Source: Pedobacter gandavensis (lineage in GTDB: Bacteria > Bacteroidota > Bacteroidia > Sphingobacteriales > Sphingobacteriaceae). Taken from it: a DNA stretch of 64,000 nt. The stretch spans positions 248,001 through 312,000 of the forward strand of contig NZ_WNXC01000003.1 of the NCBI RefSeq assembly GCF_014172405.1. Direction: 5' to 3'. Below are positions 42,928-52,818 of this stretch, piece by piece. The notes beneath the pieces were generated by a model that was not told the DNA's origin, did not search any database, and saw only the letters and a program-made list of their open reading frames with translations. The position numbers and the translations under genes are program-made. How positions within the stretch are numbered: position 1 is the stretch's first letter; each line of letters opens with the position of its first letter.

Positions 42928-45306
42928 TTAACCAGAGCAACTAATGCAACCTTCTTCCATTGAACAAACCGGACCATCAGTAATTTCTTCTACAACCTGA
43001 TCGATATGCTCAGGAATTACTGGCTCCATGTTTTTACCGGCTTGATTCTCTACTGTAAATTTAACCGCTTGAGAAGCAGCTTGTGTACGTAAGTAGTACA
43101 TACCGGTTTTCAATCCTTTTTTCCATGCATAGAAGTGCATTGAAGTAAGTTTCGAAGTATTTGGTGCATTGATAAACAAGTTTAGGGATTGCGATTGACA
43201 GATGTAAGCACCTCTATCGGCAGCCATATCAATGATGCTACGCATTTTGATCTCCCAAACTGTTTTGTACAATTCTTTGATATAATCAGGAATCTCAGCG
43301 ATGTCCTGAATCGAACCATTCGCTAGAATAATTCTGTCTTTCATTGCTGGAGTCCATAGTCCTAAAGCAACAAGGTCTTTCAATAAGTGTTTGTTTACCA
43401 CAACGAACTCACCACTCAATACCCTTCTGGTGTAGATGTTAGAAGTATAAGGCTCAAAGCACTCATTGTTTCCTAAGATCTGAGAAGTAGAGGCCGTAGG
43501 CATTGGAGCTACTAAAAGCGAGTTATATGCCCCATTTTTAACTACATTCTTACGTAGTGATTCCCAATCCCAACGGTTGCTGTCTGGTTTCACATTCCAT
43601 AGGTCGAACTGGAACTTACCTTTAGACAAAGGAGAACCTTTGAAAGTCTCGTAAGGACCATTCACTACCGCAAGATCATGAGAAGCAGTCATGGCCGCGA
43701 AATAAATCGTTTCGAAGATTTCTTTATTCAATTGACGAGCACCCTCACTTTCGAAAGGTAAACGCATTAAGATAAAGGCATCTGCTAATCCCTGAACACC
43801 CAGTCCAATTGGTCTGTGACGCATATTAGAGTTCTGAGCTTCAATTACAGGGTAATAGTTATAATCGATGATCTTGTTCAGGTTTAAAGTTGCCTGATAA
43901 GTAACATCATATAATTTCTGGTGGTCAAACTCACCATTAATCACGTATCTAGGTAATGCTAAGGAAGCTAAGTTACATACGGCAACCTCATCTTTAGAAG
44001 TATACTCAATGATCTCTGTACACAGGTTAGAACTCTTAATCGTTCCCAGATTTTGCTGGTTAGATTTGCTGTTTGCAGCATCCTTATACAAAAGGTAAGG
44101 CGTACCTGTTTCGATTTGTGAATCCAGGATGGCGAACCATAGTTCCTGAGCTTTGATCGTTTTACGTGCTTTTCCTTCTCTTTCATAACGCTCATAAAGC
44201 GCATTAAATTCTTCGCCAAAGCAATCTGCTAAACCTGGTGCTTCATGTGGACAGAATAAACTCCATTCCCCATCTTCTTCCACACGTTTCATGAATAAAT
44301 CACAAATCCATAGTGCATAGAACAAATCACGCGCACGCAACTCTTCTTTACCATGGTTTTTACGCAGGTCAAGGAAGCTGAATACATCTGCATGCCAAGG
44401 CTCTAAATAAATCGCAAAGGCACCTTTACGTTTACCTCCACCCTGATCTACATAACGTGCAGTATCATTGAATACTTTTAGCATTGGAACGATACCATTA
44501 CTTGTACCGTTTGTACCACCGATATAAGAACCTGTAGCACGTATATTGTGAATGCTTAGTCCAATACCACCAGCACTTTGAGAAATTTTAGCCGTTTGTT
44601 TCAACGTATCATAAATTCCTTCAATACTATCATCCTGCATCGTTAATAAGAAACAAGAAGACATCTGAGGTTTTGGTGTAGCGGCATTAAACAAGGTTGG
44701 TGTAGCATGTGTAAACCAACGCTCACTCATTAGGTTATATGTTTTGATCACACTGTCGATATCCCCTTTATGAATACCAACAGAAACGCGCATGAACAAA
44801 TGCTGAGGACGTTCCACGATCTGACCTTCGATTTTCAACAGGTATGATTTTTCCAGTGTTTTAAAACCGAAGTAATCGAAACCAAAATCTCTGTCATAGA
44901 TAATGGTGCTATCCAGGATATCAGCGTGTTCTTGAATCACTTCCCACACATCATCTGCGATCAGGGAAGCGGATTTTCCAGTTTTAGCATCGATATACAA
45001 GTATAAACTTTCCATCGTTTTTGAGAACGACTTCGTCGTGTTTTTATGTAGGTTCGATACCGCAATACGAGAAGCTAGCAAAGCATAATCAGGATGTTTC
45101 GTAGTTAAAGATGCGGCGGTTTCTGCTGCAAGATTATCCAGTTCAGAGGTAGTTACCCCATCATATAAACCTTCAATTACCTTTTTGGCAACATCAATCG
45201 GATCTACCAGTTCGACATTAAAACCATAACATAACTTCTCAATCCGAGCCGTTATCTTATCAAATCTAACCGCTTCTTTACGGCCATCTCTTTTTATTAC
45301 AAACAT
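42928..45306 (-). CDS. nrdA: Ribonucleoside-diphosphate reductase alpha subunit
   Basis: 792 aa class Ia catalytic subunit that makes deoxyribonucleotides. An N-terminal ATP-cone ([28 protein letters not shown], about 1-90) gives overall activity control. The barrel carries the catalytic cysteines: [20 protein letters not shown] and the thiyl region with [29 protein letters not shown]. The C-terminal redox pair lies in EEGCISCSG. It follows nrdB by about 110 nt in the order nrdB-nrdA. The DnaA-like array starts just beyond its terminator. Confidence 0.97.
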   Translation of the reverse strand: MFVIKRDGRKEAVRFDKITARIEKLCYGFNVELVDPIDVAKKVIEGLYDGVTTSELDNLAAETAASLTTKHPDYALLASRIAVSNLHKNTTKSFSKTMESLYLYIDAKTGKSASLIADDVWEVIQEHADILDSTIIYDRDFGFDYFGFKTLEKSYLLKIEGQIVERPQHLFMRVSVGIHKGDIDSVIKTYNLMSERWFTHATPTLFNAATPKPQMSSCFLLTMQDDSIEGIYDTLKQTAKISQSAGGIGLSIHNIRATGSYIGGTNGTSNGIVPMLKVFNDTARYVDQGGGKRKGAFAIYLEPWHADVFSFLDLRKNHGKEELRARDLFYALWICDLFMKRVEEDGEWSLFCPHEAPGLADCFGEEFNALYERYEREGKARKTIKAQELWFAILDSQIETGTPYLLYKDAANSKSNQQNLGTIKSSNLCTEIIEYTSKDEVAVCNLASLALPRYVINGEFDHQKLYDVTYQATLNLNKIIDYNYYPVIEAQNSNMRHRPIGLGVQGLADAFILMRLPFESEGARQLNKEIFETIYFAAMTASHDLAVVNGPYETFKGSPLSKGKFQFDLWNVKPDSNRWDWESLRKNVVKNGAYNSLLVAPMPTASTSQILGNNECFEPYTSNIYTRRVLSGEFVVVNKHLLKDLVALGLWTPAMKDRIILANGSIQDIAEIPDYIKELYKTVWEIKMRSIIDMAADRGAYICQSQSLNLFINAPNTSKLTSMHFYAWKKGLKTGMYYLRTQAASQAVKFTVENQAGKNMEPVIPEHIDQVVEEITDGPVCSMEEGCISCSG

Positions 45307-45414
45307 ATTTTTCAGCTTTTTAAAGGTGCTGATCGGGAGGTGGTAAAGATCCCGGCAAAGGCACCGAATTTCAATTATTTATTTAGGTCACTTTCTGTAA
45401 AAAGCAGAAAGTAT

Positions 45415-46389
45415 TTAAAAGTCGTCATCTAAAGAGAAAGCTGCTGCTTTATCTTCTGCTGAAGTCAGGACACCGCTCTTTTGGTAATCACCTACTCTTT
45501 TTTCAAAGAAATTGGTTTTTCCCTGTAGAGAGATCATCTCCATAAAATCGAATGGGTTAGTGGCATTATAGATTTTGGTATAACCCAATTCCTGCAACCA
45601 TCTATCTGCAACGAATTCTATGTATTGAGACATCAGTTTGGCATTCATTCCGATCAGTGCTACCGGCAAAGCATCCGTTACGAATTCTTTCTCGATTTCT
45701 ACTGCATCACGAATAATCCCATGTACCTGTTCTTCGCTTAATCTGTTTTTCAACATACCGTACAACAGACAGGCAAACTCACAATGCGATCCTTCATCCC
45801 TGGAAATCAACTCATTACTGAAAGTCAACCCTGGCATCAGGCCACGTTTCTTTAACCAGAAGATCGAACAGAAGCTACCACTGAAGAAGATACCTTCTAC
45901 TGCTGCGAAAGCAACTAAACGCTCTGCAAAGCTACCATTTTCGATCCACCTTAACGCCCACTCTGCTTTTTTCTTCACACAAGGAACGGTATCAATGGCA
46001 TGGAATAACCTGTCTTTTTCTTCAGGATCCTTGATATAAGTATCGATTAGAAGCGCATAGGTTTCGGAGTGAATGTTTTCCATCATGATCTGAAAACCAT
46101 AGAAGCAACGTGCTTCCGGAAGTTGCACTTCACTCATGAAGTTTACAGCAAGGTTTTCATTAACAATACCATCACTGGCGGAGAAGAAGGCTAAAATATG
46201 AGAGATGAAATGTCTTTCGCCATCATTGAGGTTGTCCCAGTGTTTCTGGTCATCAGAAAGATCGATCTCTTCCGCAGTCCAGAAGCTGGCTTCACTCTTC
46301 TTATACATTTCCCAGATTTCAGGATATTTAATCGGCAAAAGAACAAAACGATCTTTGTTTTCTCTTAATAATACTTCTTCTTCTTGCAT
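45415..46389 (-). CDS. nrdB: Ribonucleoside-diphosphate reductase beta subunit
   Basis: 324 aa radical-generating subunit. I chose the ATG at 46387-46389 ([15 protein letters not shown]); an ATG two codons upstream (46395) is equally possible, and the longer frame is unlikely. Di-iron ligands lie in [25 protein letters not shown] and [11 protein letters not shown]; the tyrosyl-radical helix is [15 protein letters not shown]. The C-terminal tail ends in ...AAFSLDDDF, the acidic peptide that docks into NrdA. The putative promoter at 46578 gives a leader of about 185 nt. Confidence 0.96.
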   Translation of the reverse strand: MQEEEVLLRENKDRFVLLPIKYPEIWEMYKKSEASFWTAEEIDLSDDQKHWDNLNDGERHFISHILAFFSASDGIVNENLAVNFMSEVQLPEARCFYGFQIMMENIHSETYALLIDTYIKDPEEKDRLFHAIDTVPCVKKKAEWALRWIENGSFAERLVAFAAVEGIFFSGSFCSIFWLKKRGLMPGLTFSNELISRDEGSHCEFACLLYGMLKNRLSEEQVHGIIRDAVEIEKEFVTDALPVALIGMNAKLMSQYIEFVADRWLQELGYTKIYNATNPFDFMEMISLQGKTNFFEKRVGDYQKSGVLTSAEDKAAAFSLDDDF

Positions 46390-46577
46390 GAGCATCTTTT
46401 TAATAAGGATAAATGTATAGAATAATTTAAAAGCGTTCCTAGGCTCCAACCGCCAGATAATCCATACTTAGTTAAAGAAAGATGAAAAAGAAAAATAATC
46501 CTAACAACCTTAAACTACTAAATATTAAACATTTAACTGAAAATTCGGATGTGATTCACTAAAGAACTCTGCGTTAA

Positions 46578-46585
46578 CAAATATA
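46578..46585 (-). promoter_or_regulatory. -7 element upstream of nrdB
   Basis: TATATTTG on the minus strand. I see no canonical NrdR box and no other clear signal in the 385-bp region between nrdB and rlpA. Confidence 0.35.
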
Positions 46586-46773
46586 AAGTTTGGCGCTAGG
46601 ATTTGGTTACAATAGTTGTTAACAAGCGGTCATATTTATCAACACGCGGAGAAGAAATTGACACACTAATTACCTTGAATTTTGATTTTAATTTCTTTTT
46701 ATCGATTAATAAGTTAGCTGACTATGTTAATAAATAGACCTGAACTTATTTCAATCGGGAGATTTTACTTGCT

Positions 46774-47172
46774 TTATTCTGAGTACAACTGATAGCTGAT
46801 TTCTACTTTTGAATGTCCTTTGCTGTAAAAGCCTAATTTTTTGGCTGCGCCGGCGGAAAGATCGATGATGTATTTTTTACTGTGAGGACCTCTGTCGTTG
46901 ACCTTCACATCTACAGTTTTACCGTTAGATAGGTTTTTTACTGTGACAATTGTACCGAAGGGTAAGGAAAGGTGGGCTGCTGTCATTTTATGTGCCCGGT
47001 ACCTGGTACCACTGGTGGTACGGCGTCCTTCAAATCTCCTGGCATAATACGTAGCATAACCTGTTTTTGTGCGTACCGTTGTATCCGCTTTTATTGTTTC
47101 GTTGGGGTTATCTACCTCGGCAGAAATGCCTGTGAAAGACAACATCAAACATAAAAATAAGCAATACTTCAT
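46774..47172 (-). CDS. RlpA-like DPBB-fold septal ring protein
   Basis: 132 aa from the ATG at 47170-47172, which begins the signal peptide MKYCLFLCLMLSFTGISA; the longer open frame is not supported. The double-psi beta-barrel is complete: KTGYATYYARRFEGRRTTSGTRYRAHKMTAAHLSLPFGTIVTVKNLSNGKTVDVKVNDRGPHSKKYIIDLSAGAAKKLGF, including the family TSG and NDRGP motifs. RlpA proteins are exported; some cleave denuded peptidoglycan. No SPOR domain is present. The gene is downstream of msrB. Confidence 0.9.
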   Translation of the reverse strand: MKYCLFLCLMLSFTGISAEVDNPNETIKADTTVRTKTGYATYYARRFEGRRTTSGTRYRAHKMTAAHLSLPFGTIVTVKNLSNGKTVDVKVNDRGPHSKKYIIDLSAGAAKKLGFYSKGHSKVEISYQLYSE

Positions 47173-47195
47173 ATTTACAATTGTTGGTGAAGCGA

Positions 47196-47203
47196 CAAAC
47201 ATA
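47196..47203 (-). promoter_or_regulatory. -7 element of the RlpA-like gene
   Basis: TATGTTTG on the minus strand, 23 nt before the ATG. Confidence 0.4.
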
Positions 47204-47281
47204 AGCAAACTCTTTCCGGATAAACAAGAAATGCCCAGCAAGTTATCACTGAGCATTATAGTAATTTCCAAAAAAATTCGA

Positions 47282-47767
47282 TTATTTCTTATCAGGAACA
47301 AAGGCCATAGAAATTGAGTTCACACAGTTCCTGGTATTTTTGCTGGTGAAGCCTTCGCCAATAAACACGTGACCTAAATGTGCCTTACAATTTGCACATA
47401 CAATTTCGGTACGCATTCCATCTGCATCAGGAATTCGCTCTACCGCTCCTTTGATTTCATCATCAAAACTTGGCCAGCCACATTCTGATTCAAATTTATT
47501 CTCCGACCGGAACAAAGGGGCACCACAACGCCTACATACATAGGTTCCTTTTTCTTTATTATTCAGCAGTTTTCCAGTCCCCGGATATTCCGTTCCTTTA
47601 CGAACGATCACATCTTCTTCTTCTTTGGTTAATTTGTTCCACTCCATAGGATTTTTGCTTGTTTTTGGGAATACTTGTTCTTTTTTATCTTTTTGCGCGC
47701 AGGCGGCTAAGCTAGTGATCACTAACAAGCCTGCCAATATAAATGTTTTATTGATCAGGGCTTTCAT
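47282..47767 (-). CDS. msrB: Peptide-methionine (R)-S-oxide reductase, lipoprotein form
   Basis: 161 aa from the ATG at 47765-47767, starting a lipoprotein signal [23 protein letters not shown]. MsrB repairs R-methionine sulfoxide. The motifs are complete: zinc ligands CRRC and [23 protein letters not shown] and the catalytic Cys in RNCVNSISM. Lipid anchoring puts it in the periplasm or outer membrane, where it would repair oxidised envelope proteins. Electrons must come from a trans-membrane reductant that is not in the window. Confidence 0.94.
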   Translation of the reverse strand: MKALINKTFILAGLLVITSLAACAQKDKKEQVFPKTSKNPMEWNKLTKEEEDVIVRKGTEYPGTGKLLNNKEKGTYVCRRCGAPLFRSENKFESECGWPSFDDEIKGAVERIPDADGMRTEIVCANCKAHLGHVFIGEGFTSKNTRNCVNSISMAFVPDKK

Positions 47768-47850
47768 ATGCATCTCCTCTATTTTATACAATATACGGCT
47801 AAATGCATTTTAAAGTTTTCCTTTAATGCCATAATACGGTCATTGTTAAA

Positions 47851-47888
47851 TAAAAAAAGCTCCGATGAAAAATTCACCAGAGCTTTTG
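47851..47888 (-). terminator. Terminator after sucD
   Basis: AAAAGCTC (47855-47862) pairs with GAGCTTTT (47880-47887), with an inner TGAA/TTCA stem and a T run on the minus strand. Confidence 0.8.
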
Positions 47889-47908
47889 ATTTATACAAGA
47901 AGATCTTA

Positions 47909-48781
47909 TTATTTCTTCAATAAAGCAGCCATTGCTTCACCGATTTCAGCAGGACTTTCTACTACACGGATACCGCATTCAGCCATAATTTTCATCTTTG
48001 CAGCAGCAGTGTCATCTTCACCACCAACGATTGCACCAGCATGCCCCATTCTACGTCCCGGAGGCGCAGTTTGACCAGCGATGAAACCAACAACAGGCTT
48101 AGTACCATGTTCTTTGATCCATAGCGCAGCTTCAGCTTCCATACCACCACCAATTTCACCAATCATGATGATACCTTCAGTTTCTGGATCGTTCATTAAC
48201 AATTCAACCGCTTCTTTAGTAGTTGTTCCGATGATTGGGTCACCACCGATACCAATAGCAGTAGTAATACCTAAACCTGCTTTCACTACCTGGTCAACTG
48301 CTTCATAAGTTAAAGTACCAGATTTTGAAACCACACCTACTGTACCTTTTTTGAAGATAAAGCCTGGCATGATACCGATTTTTGCCTCATCAGCGGTAAT
48401 GATACCTGGACAGTTTGGACCGATTAAACGGCAATCTCTGTCAGAAATATATTCTTTTACCTGAATCATATCCTTTGTAGGGATACCTTCAGTAATACAA
48501 ACGATCACTTTAATACCTGCTTCAGCAGCTTCCATAATGGCATCTGCAGCGAAAGCTGGCGGAACAAAAATGATAGATACATTAGCACCGGCTTTATCAA
48601 CCGCATCCTTTACCGTATTAAATACGGGCCTTTCCAAATGAGTCTGGCCACCTTTGCCTGGGGTTACACCACCAACAACGTTAGTTCCGTAATCTATCAT
48701 TTGAGAGGCATGATAAGTACCCTCATTTCCAGTAAAACCCTGAACAATAACTTTTGAATCCTTATTTACTAAAACACTCAT
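47909..48781 (-). CDS. sucD: Succinate-CoA ligase alpha subunit
   Basis: 290 aa TCA-cycle subunit that binds CoA and carries the phosphohistidine. Visible blocks: [74 protein letters not shown], and the phospho-His segment [10 protein letters not shown]. It is monocistronic here, with a good promoter at 48801; sucC is elsewhere. Confidence 0.97.
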   Translation of the reverse strand: MSVLVNKDSKVIVQGFTGNEGTYHASQMIDYGTNVVGGVTPGKGGQTHLERPVFNTVKDAVDKAGANVSIIFVPPAFAADAIMEAAEAGIKVIVCITEGIPTKDMIQVKEYISDRDCRLIGPNCPGIITADEAKIGIMPGFIFKKGTVGVVSKSGTLTYEAVDQVVKAGLGITTAIGIGGDPIIGTTTKEAVELLMNDPETEGIIMIGEIGGGMEAEAALWIKEHGTKPVVGFIAGQTAPPGRRMGHAGAIVGGEDDTAAAKMKIMAECGIRVVESPAEIGEAMAALLKK

Positions 48782-48800
48782 GTATCTAATTTTTTTTGTG

Positions 48801-48832
48801 CAAATCTAAGCTAATTGAAATGGATTGTCAAA
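48801..48832 (-). promoter_or_regulatory. Promoter of sucD
   Basis: On the minus strand TTTG (48832-48829), a 20-nt spacer, and TAGATTTG (48808-48801): a full match to the Bacteroidota consensus. Confidence 0.65.
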
Positions 48833-49019
48833 TTCATTACCATATTTATTACAATCGTTTTTGATTTTATCTGACAATCTATTTTCTTTTCTTTTGAAAC
48901 ATCAAATAAACAACATTTCATAGCTAATAAACGACAATTAATCCCAGAAACTCATCATTGTCACAAATTTTTTGTTAGTCATCACAATTACCCCTTTCTT
49001 TACAAAAAACAATCAGTTC

Positions 49020-49451
49020 ATGAAGCCACTTAGTATCATTTTCAAAATCACAAACATCGGAAATGGAAAATTCCAGACCAGCAAAAACGAAGTAAGCAAC
49101 CTGATTGTCGACCTGATCAATAGAAATCCCACGCAGCCTTCTTCTATCTTAAGGCAACTGGCCATTAAAGAATTCCAAGAGGCACCTGCAGCAAAAAAGG
49201 TATTGACCAGCAATGCATATTTTTTCATTGACCGGATCAGTGATGTAGAAATTGCGATTACCTATTTACCTCAGGAAAAAGAGCTTGCAGAGCAATTTTA
49301 CACCCAATGGAGATTTGTGCAATGTTCAGAACCCTACAGGCTCATCCAATACTTAGACGAGAATAAAGTAGTGGTATACAGCGAGAGGACAAAAGTAATC
49401 CATACCATTAAACTGGATAAGACCATTAGTGTGGTCGTAAACGAAGATTAA
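49020..49451 (+). CDS. Hypothetical cytosolic protein
   Basis: 143 aa from the ATG at 49020. It looks soluble: no signal peptide or membrane helix. It begins MKPLSIIFKITNIGNGKFQTSKNEVSNLIVDLINRNPTQPSS and has mixed alpha/beta character with two apparent beta hairpins near the end (VVVYSERTKVIHTIKLDKTISVVVNED). I do not recognise a family. The upstream start at 48972 gives a hydrophobic leader without a proper signal motif and was rejected. It stands alone between divergent sucD and a convergent ABC exporter. Confidence 0.6.
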   Translation: MKPLSIIFKITNIGNGKFQTSKNEVSNLIVDLINRNPTQPSSILRQLAIKEFQEAPAAKKVLTSNAYFFIDRISDVEIAITYLPQEKELAEQFYTQWRFVQCSEPYRLIQYLDENKVVVYSERTKVIHTIKLDKTISVVVNED

Positions 49452-49646
49452 CAACGCTTCAAAAACGCCTGAATGATCGCTCGTACTCCTCAGCCTTATC
49501 GGTAATTTTATAAAGCTCTGCTCAACCCTTTAGGGGCTTCCCCTTGGGCACCAAAGCGAACCAGGGGCCTAGATGAGCCCTAGCAAGGCCCTAGCAATGC
49601 TGCTGCACCCTACTTCAGAATAGAACCTATTACATTTTATTTCAAC
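49452..49646. other. GC-richer intergenic region with short tandem repeats
   Basis: A 195-bp gap between convergent genes. It holds two copies of GCCCTAGCAA (49577-49586 and 49588-49597) and a small AGGGG/CCCCT dyad. I see no gene or clear terminator in it. Confidence 0.4.
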
Positions 49647-51419
49647 TTAAGCGGATACAATTCCGCCGGAGTTGAATTGAAGATCGTACAGGCGTTTATA
49701 ATAGCCATCTAATTTCAATAATTCCTGATGCGTTCCCATCTCTTTAATCTCCCCTTTATCCAGCACCAGAATCTGATCTGCTTTTTGGATGGTAGACAAA
49801 CGATGCGCAATCACGATAGAAGTTCTTCCTTTCATCAGGTTCTCTATGGCGCGCTGGATCAGCATTTCTGTTTCTGTATCTACAGAAGAGGTGGCTTCAT
49901 CCAACACCAAAATTGAGGGGTTATAAACTAATGCGCGGATAAATGAAATCAATTGTGCTTGTCCGGCAGAAAGCGTTGCTCCCCTTTCCATTACATTATA
50001 TTGATAACCACCTGGCAGTCGTTCGATGAAATCATGGGCGCCTACTTTTTTAGCTGCATCAATCACTTCATCCATTCCGATTTCGGGATTGTTTAAAGTG
50101 ATGTTGTTAAAGATCGTATCGGAAAACAGGAAGACATCCTGTAATACCGTAGCAATATTCTTCCTTAGGAAATCCAGTTTATAATCCTGAATCCTTCTCC
50201 CATCAATTTTAATTTCGCCTTTTTGAATCTCATAAAACCGATTCAGAATATTAATCGTAGAAGATTTTCCAGCACCGGTAGCCCCCACAAGTGCAATGGT
50301 TTTTCCTGCTTTTACTTCAAAAGAGATGTCTTTCAACACATAGTTTTCATCCGTATAGGCAAACCACACCTTTTCAAAAGAAATAGCTCCAGACATTTTT
50401 GCTGGTGCATAAGTCCCTTTGTCCTCGGTTACTTCATCTGTATCTAAAACTTTAAATACCCTCTCTGCACCTACCATTCCCATTTGCAGGGTATTGAATT
50501 TATCAGCAAGCTCTCTGATCGGGCGGAACAACATACTTATATACAGAATAAATTCCGCAATGGTACCCGGAGTGACATCCATTGGTTTCGCCAAAATACT
50601 CTTAGAGCCATACCAAACGAGTAAACCTAATGACATGGCGGAAATGATCTCCACCACTGGAAAAAATATAGAATAATACCAGTTAGAACGAATGTTGGCA
50701 TCACGGTAACGTGCATTAATCTTAATGAATTTTTTATACTCTTGTTGTTCTCTGGCAAAATACTGGATGATAGAAACACCGGAAATGTGCTCTTGCAAAT
50801 ACGTATTCAGGTTTGAAACTTCTGTTCTGATTTCTTGAAATGCAGATTTGATTGCTTTTTGAAAAACTGAAGTTGCAATCATCAGCAAAGGCATCGGTAG
50901 CAGCACCACAAAAGTAAGCGACCAGTCCCTGTAAATCATGACAGCAATAATTACGATCACCATCAGGATATCGCCAATGATGACAATTAATCCTTCGGAA
51001 AAAATCTCAGCAATGGTTTCCAGGTCGGATACCGTACGGGTGATGAGCTGTCCGATTGGGGTATTGTCGAAATATTTTAACCGCAATTTAGTAATGTGGT
51101 TGAACACATTGATCCTTAAATCTCGGATCGCCGATTGCCCCAATGTATTTGTCAGTAGCGTTTGGGAAAACTGAATCCCAGCCTGTACCACCAGCAACAC
51201 CAACATCAGAATGGTCATATTGAGCAAACCACCGTACTCCCCTTTCATGATGTAATGGTCTAGGGTATATTGGATCAGAAAAGGTCTTGCCGGCGCAATT
51301 AAGGCTAGTAATATCGTGAGTATAATTGCCCAGATAAAGATATTGCGGTAAGGTTTTACATATTGAAAAACTCTTTTCAACAGGCCAACATTTAACGCAT
51401 CACCACTTATTTTAGACAT
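49647..51419 (-). CDS. ABC exporter, fused membrane and ATPase domains (MsbA-like)
   Basis: 590 aa half-transporter. Six membrane helices (about 22-320) are followed by an ATP-binding domain: Walker A GATGAGKSS, signature LSAGQ (a variant of LSGGQ), Walker B SILVLDEATSSVD and the His of IVIAHRLSTIQKAD. Such exporters move lipids, drugs or peptides. The start MSKISGDALNVGLLKRVFQYVKPY fits the family. truA ends one base before this start codon, so the two genes are coupled. Substrate unknown. Confidence 0.94.
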   Translation of the reverse strand: MSKISGDALNVGLLKRVFQYVKPYRNIFIWAIILTILLALIAPARPFLIQYTLDHYIMKGEYGGLLNMTILMLVLLVVQAGIQFSQTLLTNTLGQSAIRDLRINVFNHITKLRLKYFDNTPIGQLITRTVSDLETIAEIFSEGLIVIIGDILMVIVIIAVMIYRDWSLTFVVLLPMPLLMIATSVFQKAIKSAFQEIRTEVSNLNTYLQEHISGVSIIQYFAREQQEYKKFIKINARYRDANIRSNWYYSIFFPVVEIISAMSLGLLVWYGSKSILAKPMDVTPGTIAEFILYISMLFRPIRELADKFNTLQMGMVGAERVFKVLDTDEVTEDKGTYAPAKMSGAISFEKVWFAYTDENYVLKDISFEVKAGKTIALVGATGAGKSSTINILNRFYEIQKGEIKIDGRRIQDYKLDFLRKNIATVLQDVFLFSDTIFNNITLNNPEIGMDEVIDAAKKVGAHDFIERLPGGYQYNVMERGATLSAGQAQLISFIRALVYNPSILVLDEATSSVDTETEMLIQRAIENLMKGRTSIVIAHRLSTIQKADQILVLDKGEIKEMGTHQELLKLDGYYKRLYDLQFNSGGIVSA

Positions 51420-51420
51420 A

Positions 51421-52188
51421 TCAATAGGTTACATAAGGATAAACAACACTGACGAGGTATAAGCCACAGGCAGGAACCGACTGCCCGGCATTACTTCTAC
51501 TTTTTTGTTCCATAATTTCCTGAAAATCTTGCTTGTTAATTTCTTTCTTTCCCACTCTGATTAAAGTACCAACTACTGCACGCACCATATTTCGGAGAAA
51601 ACGATCTGCAGAAATGGTAAATTTCAGTCCCCCTGGTATTTCTTCAAAATAAGCAGCAGTTACTTTACAATTGTTGGTAAAGGTTTGGGTATTCGATTTA
51701 CTGAAGCAAGAAAAATCAGTATGTTCCAGAATCAGCTTTGCGGCATCATTCATAGCAGCAACATCCAATTCGCCTTTAAACAACCAGGAACGATCCAATT
51801 TAAACGGATCTTTATGAAAATGGAGGTAATAATGATAAGCTCTTTGAGTTGCGTCGAAACGGGCATGTGCGTCCGCTGCAACCGCAAAAACCCTTTTAAC
51901 TGCGATTTGATAAGGCAGTAAAGAATTGATTCCGGCTATGGATTTTTCCACATTGACAGGTTTCTCCGGAAGGATTTCCAGGTCAAAATGAGCAAAAAAT
52001 TCCGTTGCATGAACGCCTGCATCGGTACGTCCGCAGCCTAAAGAAGCAATCGGCTGTCGGAAATACACGGATAATGCTTTATCCAGTCGTTCCTGTACAG
52101 TGATGGCATTCGGTTGGATCTGCCAACCGTGAAATGCGGTCCCGTTATAGGACAGTTCAATAAAATATCGTTGTATGTTCGGTTTCAA
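51421..52188 (-). CDS. truA: tRNA pseudouridine synthase A
   Basis: 255 aa enzyme that modifies U38-40 in tRNA anticodon stems. Family blocks: RYFIELSYNGTAFHGWQIQPNAITVQE, the catalytic Asp in GCGRTDAGVHA, FDATQRAYHYYL, and FLRNMVRAVVGTLIRVGKKE. No ATG exists in the conserved part of the frame. I set the start at TTG (52186-52188), which gives MKPNIQRYFIEL; ATA three codons on is the only other candidate near the family start. The TTG lies 5 nt after a TAAATTTG element. The gene is followed directly by the ABC exporter. Confidence 0.9.
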   Translation of the reverse strand: MKPNIQRYFIELSYNGTAFHGWQIQPNAITVQERLDKALSVYFRQPIASLGCGRTDAGVHATEFFAHFDLEILPEKPVNVEKSIAGINSLLPYQIAVKRVFAVAADAHARFDATQRAYHYYLHFHKDPFKLDRSWLFKGELDVAAMNDAAKLILEHTDFSCFSKSNTQTFTNNCKVTAAYFEEIPGGLKFTISADRFLRNMVRAVVGTLIRVGKKEINKQDFQEIMEQKSRSNAGQSVPACGLYLVSVVYPYVTY

Positions 52189-52193
52189 TAGGG

Positions 52194-52201
52194 CAAATTT
52201 A
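52194..52201 (-). promoter_or_regulatory. -7 element just before truA
   Basis: TAAATTTG on the minus strand, 5 nt before the proposed TTG start. Confidence 0.4.
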
Positions 52202-52272
52202 ATCTTTTGAATCAAGATATTGATTGGTAAGTATAGCCCTTTTAATATATTTGTTGAAATTATTGAACTGAT

Positions 52273-52734
52273 ATGATACAAAGAGTACAATCTATCTGGC
52301 TCCTATTAGCGAGCTTAACTATATTACTTTTATTGTTTGTGCCAATTGTGAACAGCCACCAGCCTGATGGTTCGGAATATTGGGTCCTTGCGACTGGCTT
52401 ATACTTGAAATCGGATAGTCTTTCCGGAAAAGTAACTTACTTCCAACCTTTATTTCTAAATACAGTGGCGGTATGTATGTTGTTATTTGCGACGATATTC
52501 ACTTTTAAAAAGAGATCGGGACAAAAGCGATTAATTATTTTCGCGATGATTTCGACGCTTTTTTTGGGCTTCTGGATCTTCGATGCAGCTAAAAATATAC
52601 CTGGTGGAATTGCTTCGGTAAACCTAGGTGTTGGTGCATTCCTTCCCCTTATCAGCCTAATATTTTGCGCATTAGCACTCCGTGGAATCCAAAAAGATGA
52701 GCAATTACTGAGGTCTGCCGACAGGCTCCGATAA
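52273..52734 (+). CDS. DUF4293-type membrane protein
   Basis: 153 aa with four membrane helices (about 8-27, 57-76, 85-103, 112-132). The start MIQRVQSIWLLLASLTILLLLFVPI and the C-terminal RGIQKDEQLLRSADRLR match the Bacteroidota DUF4293 family. The role is unknown. It is divergent from truA, with 84 bp between starts. Confidence 0.85.
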   Translation: MIQRVQSIWLLLASLTILLLLFVPIVNSHQPDGSEYWVLATGLYLKSDSLSGKVTYFQPLFLNTVAVCMLLFATIFTFKKRSGQKRLIIFAMISTLFLGFWIFDAAKNIPGGIASVNLGVGAFLPLISLIFCALALRGIQKDEQLLRSADRLR

Positions 52735-52818
52735 TTAATTACCTGATTATTATTTGGTTACACACCTGTGAAATGCCAATAATTAACTGTATCTTTGCGG
52801 CTTAATTAATATATATAC

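Noticed and set aside
46450-46773. NrdR box or B12-type riboswitch before nrdB
   Set aside because: No paired NrdR boxes and no conserved riboswitch core could be found; only AT-rich sequence and a -7 element.
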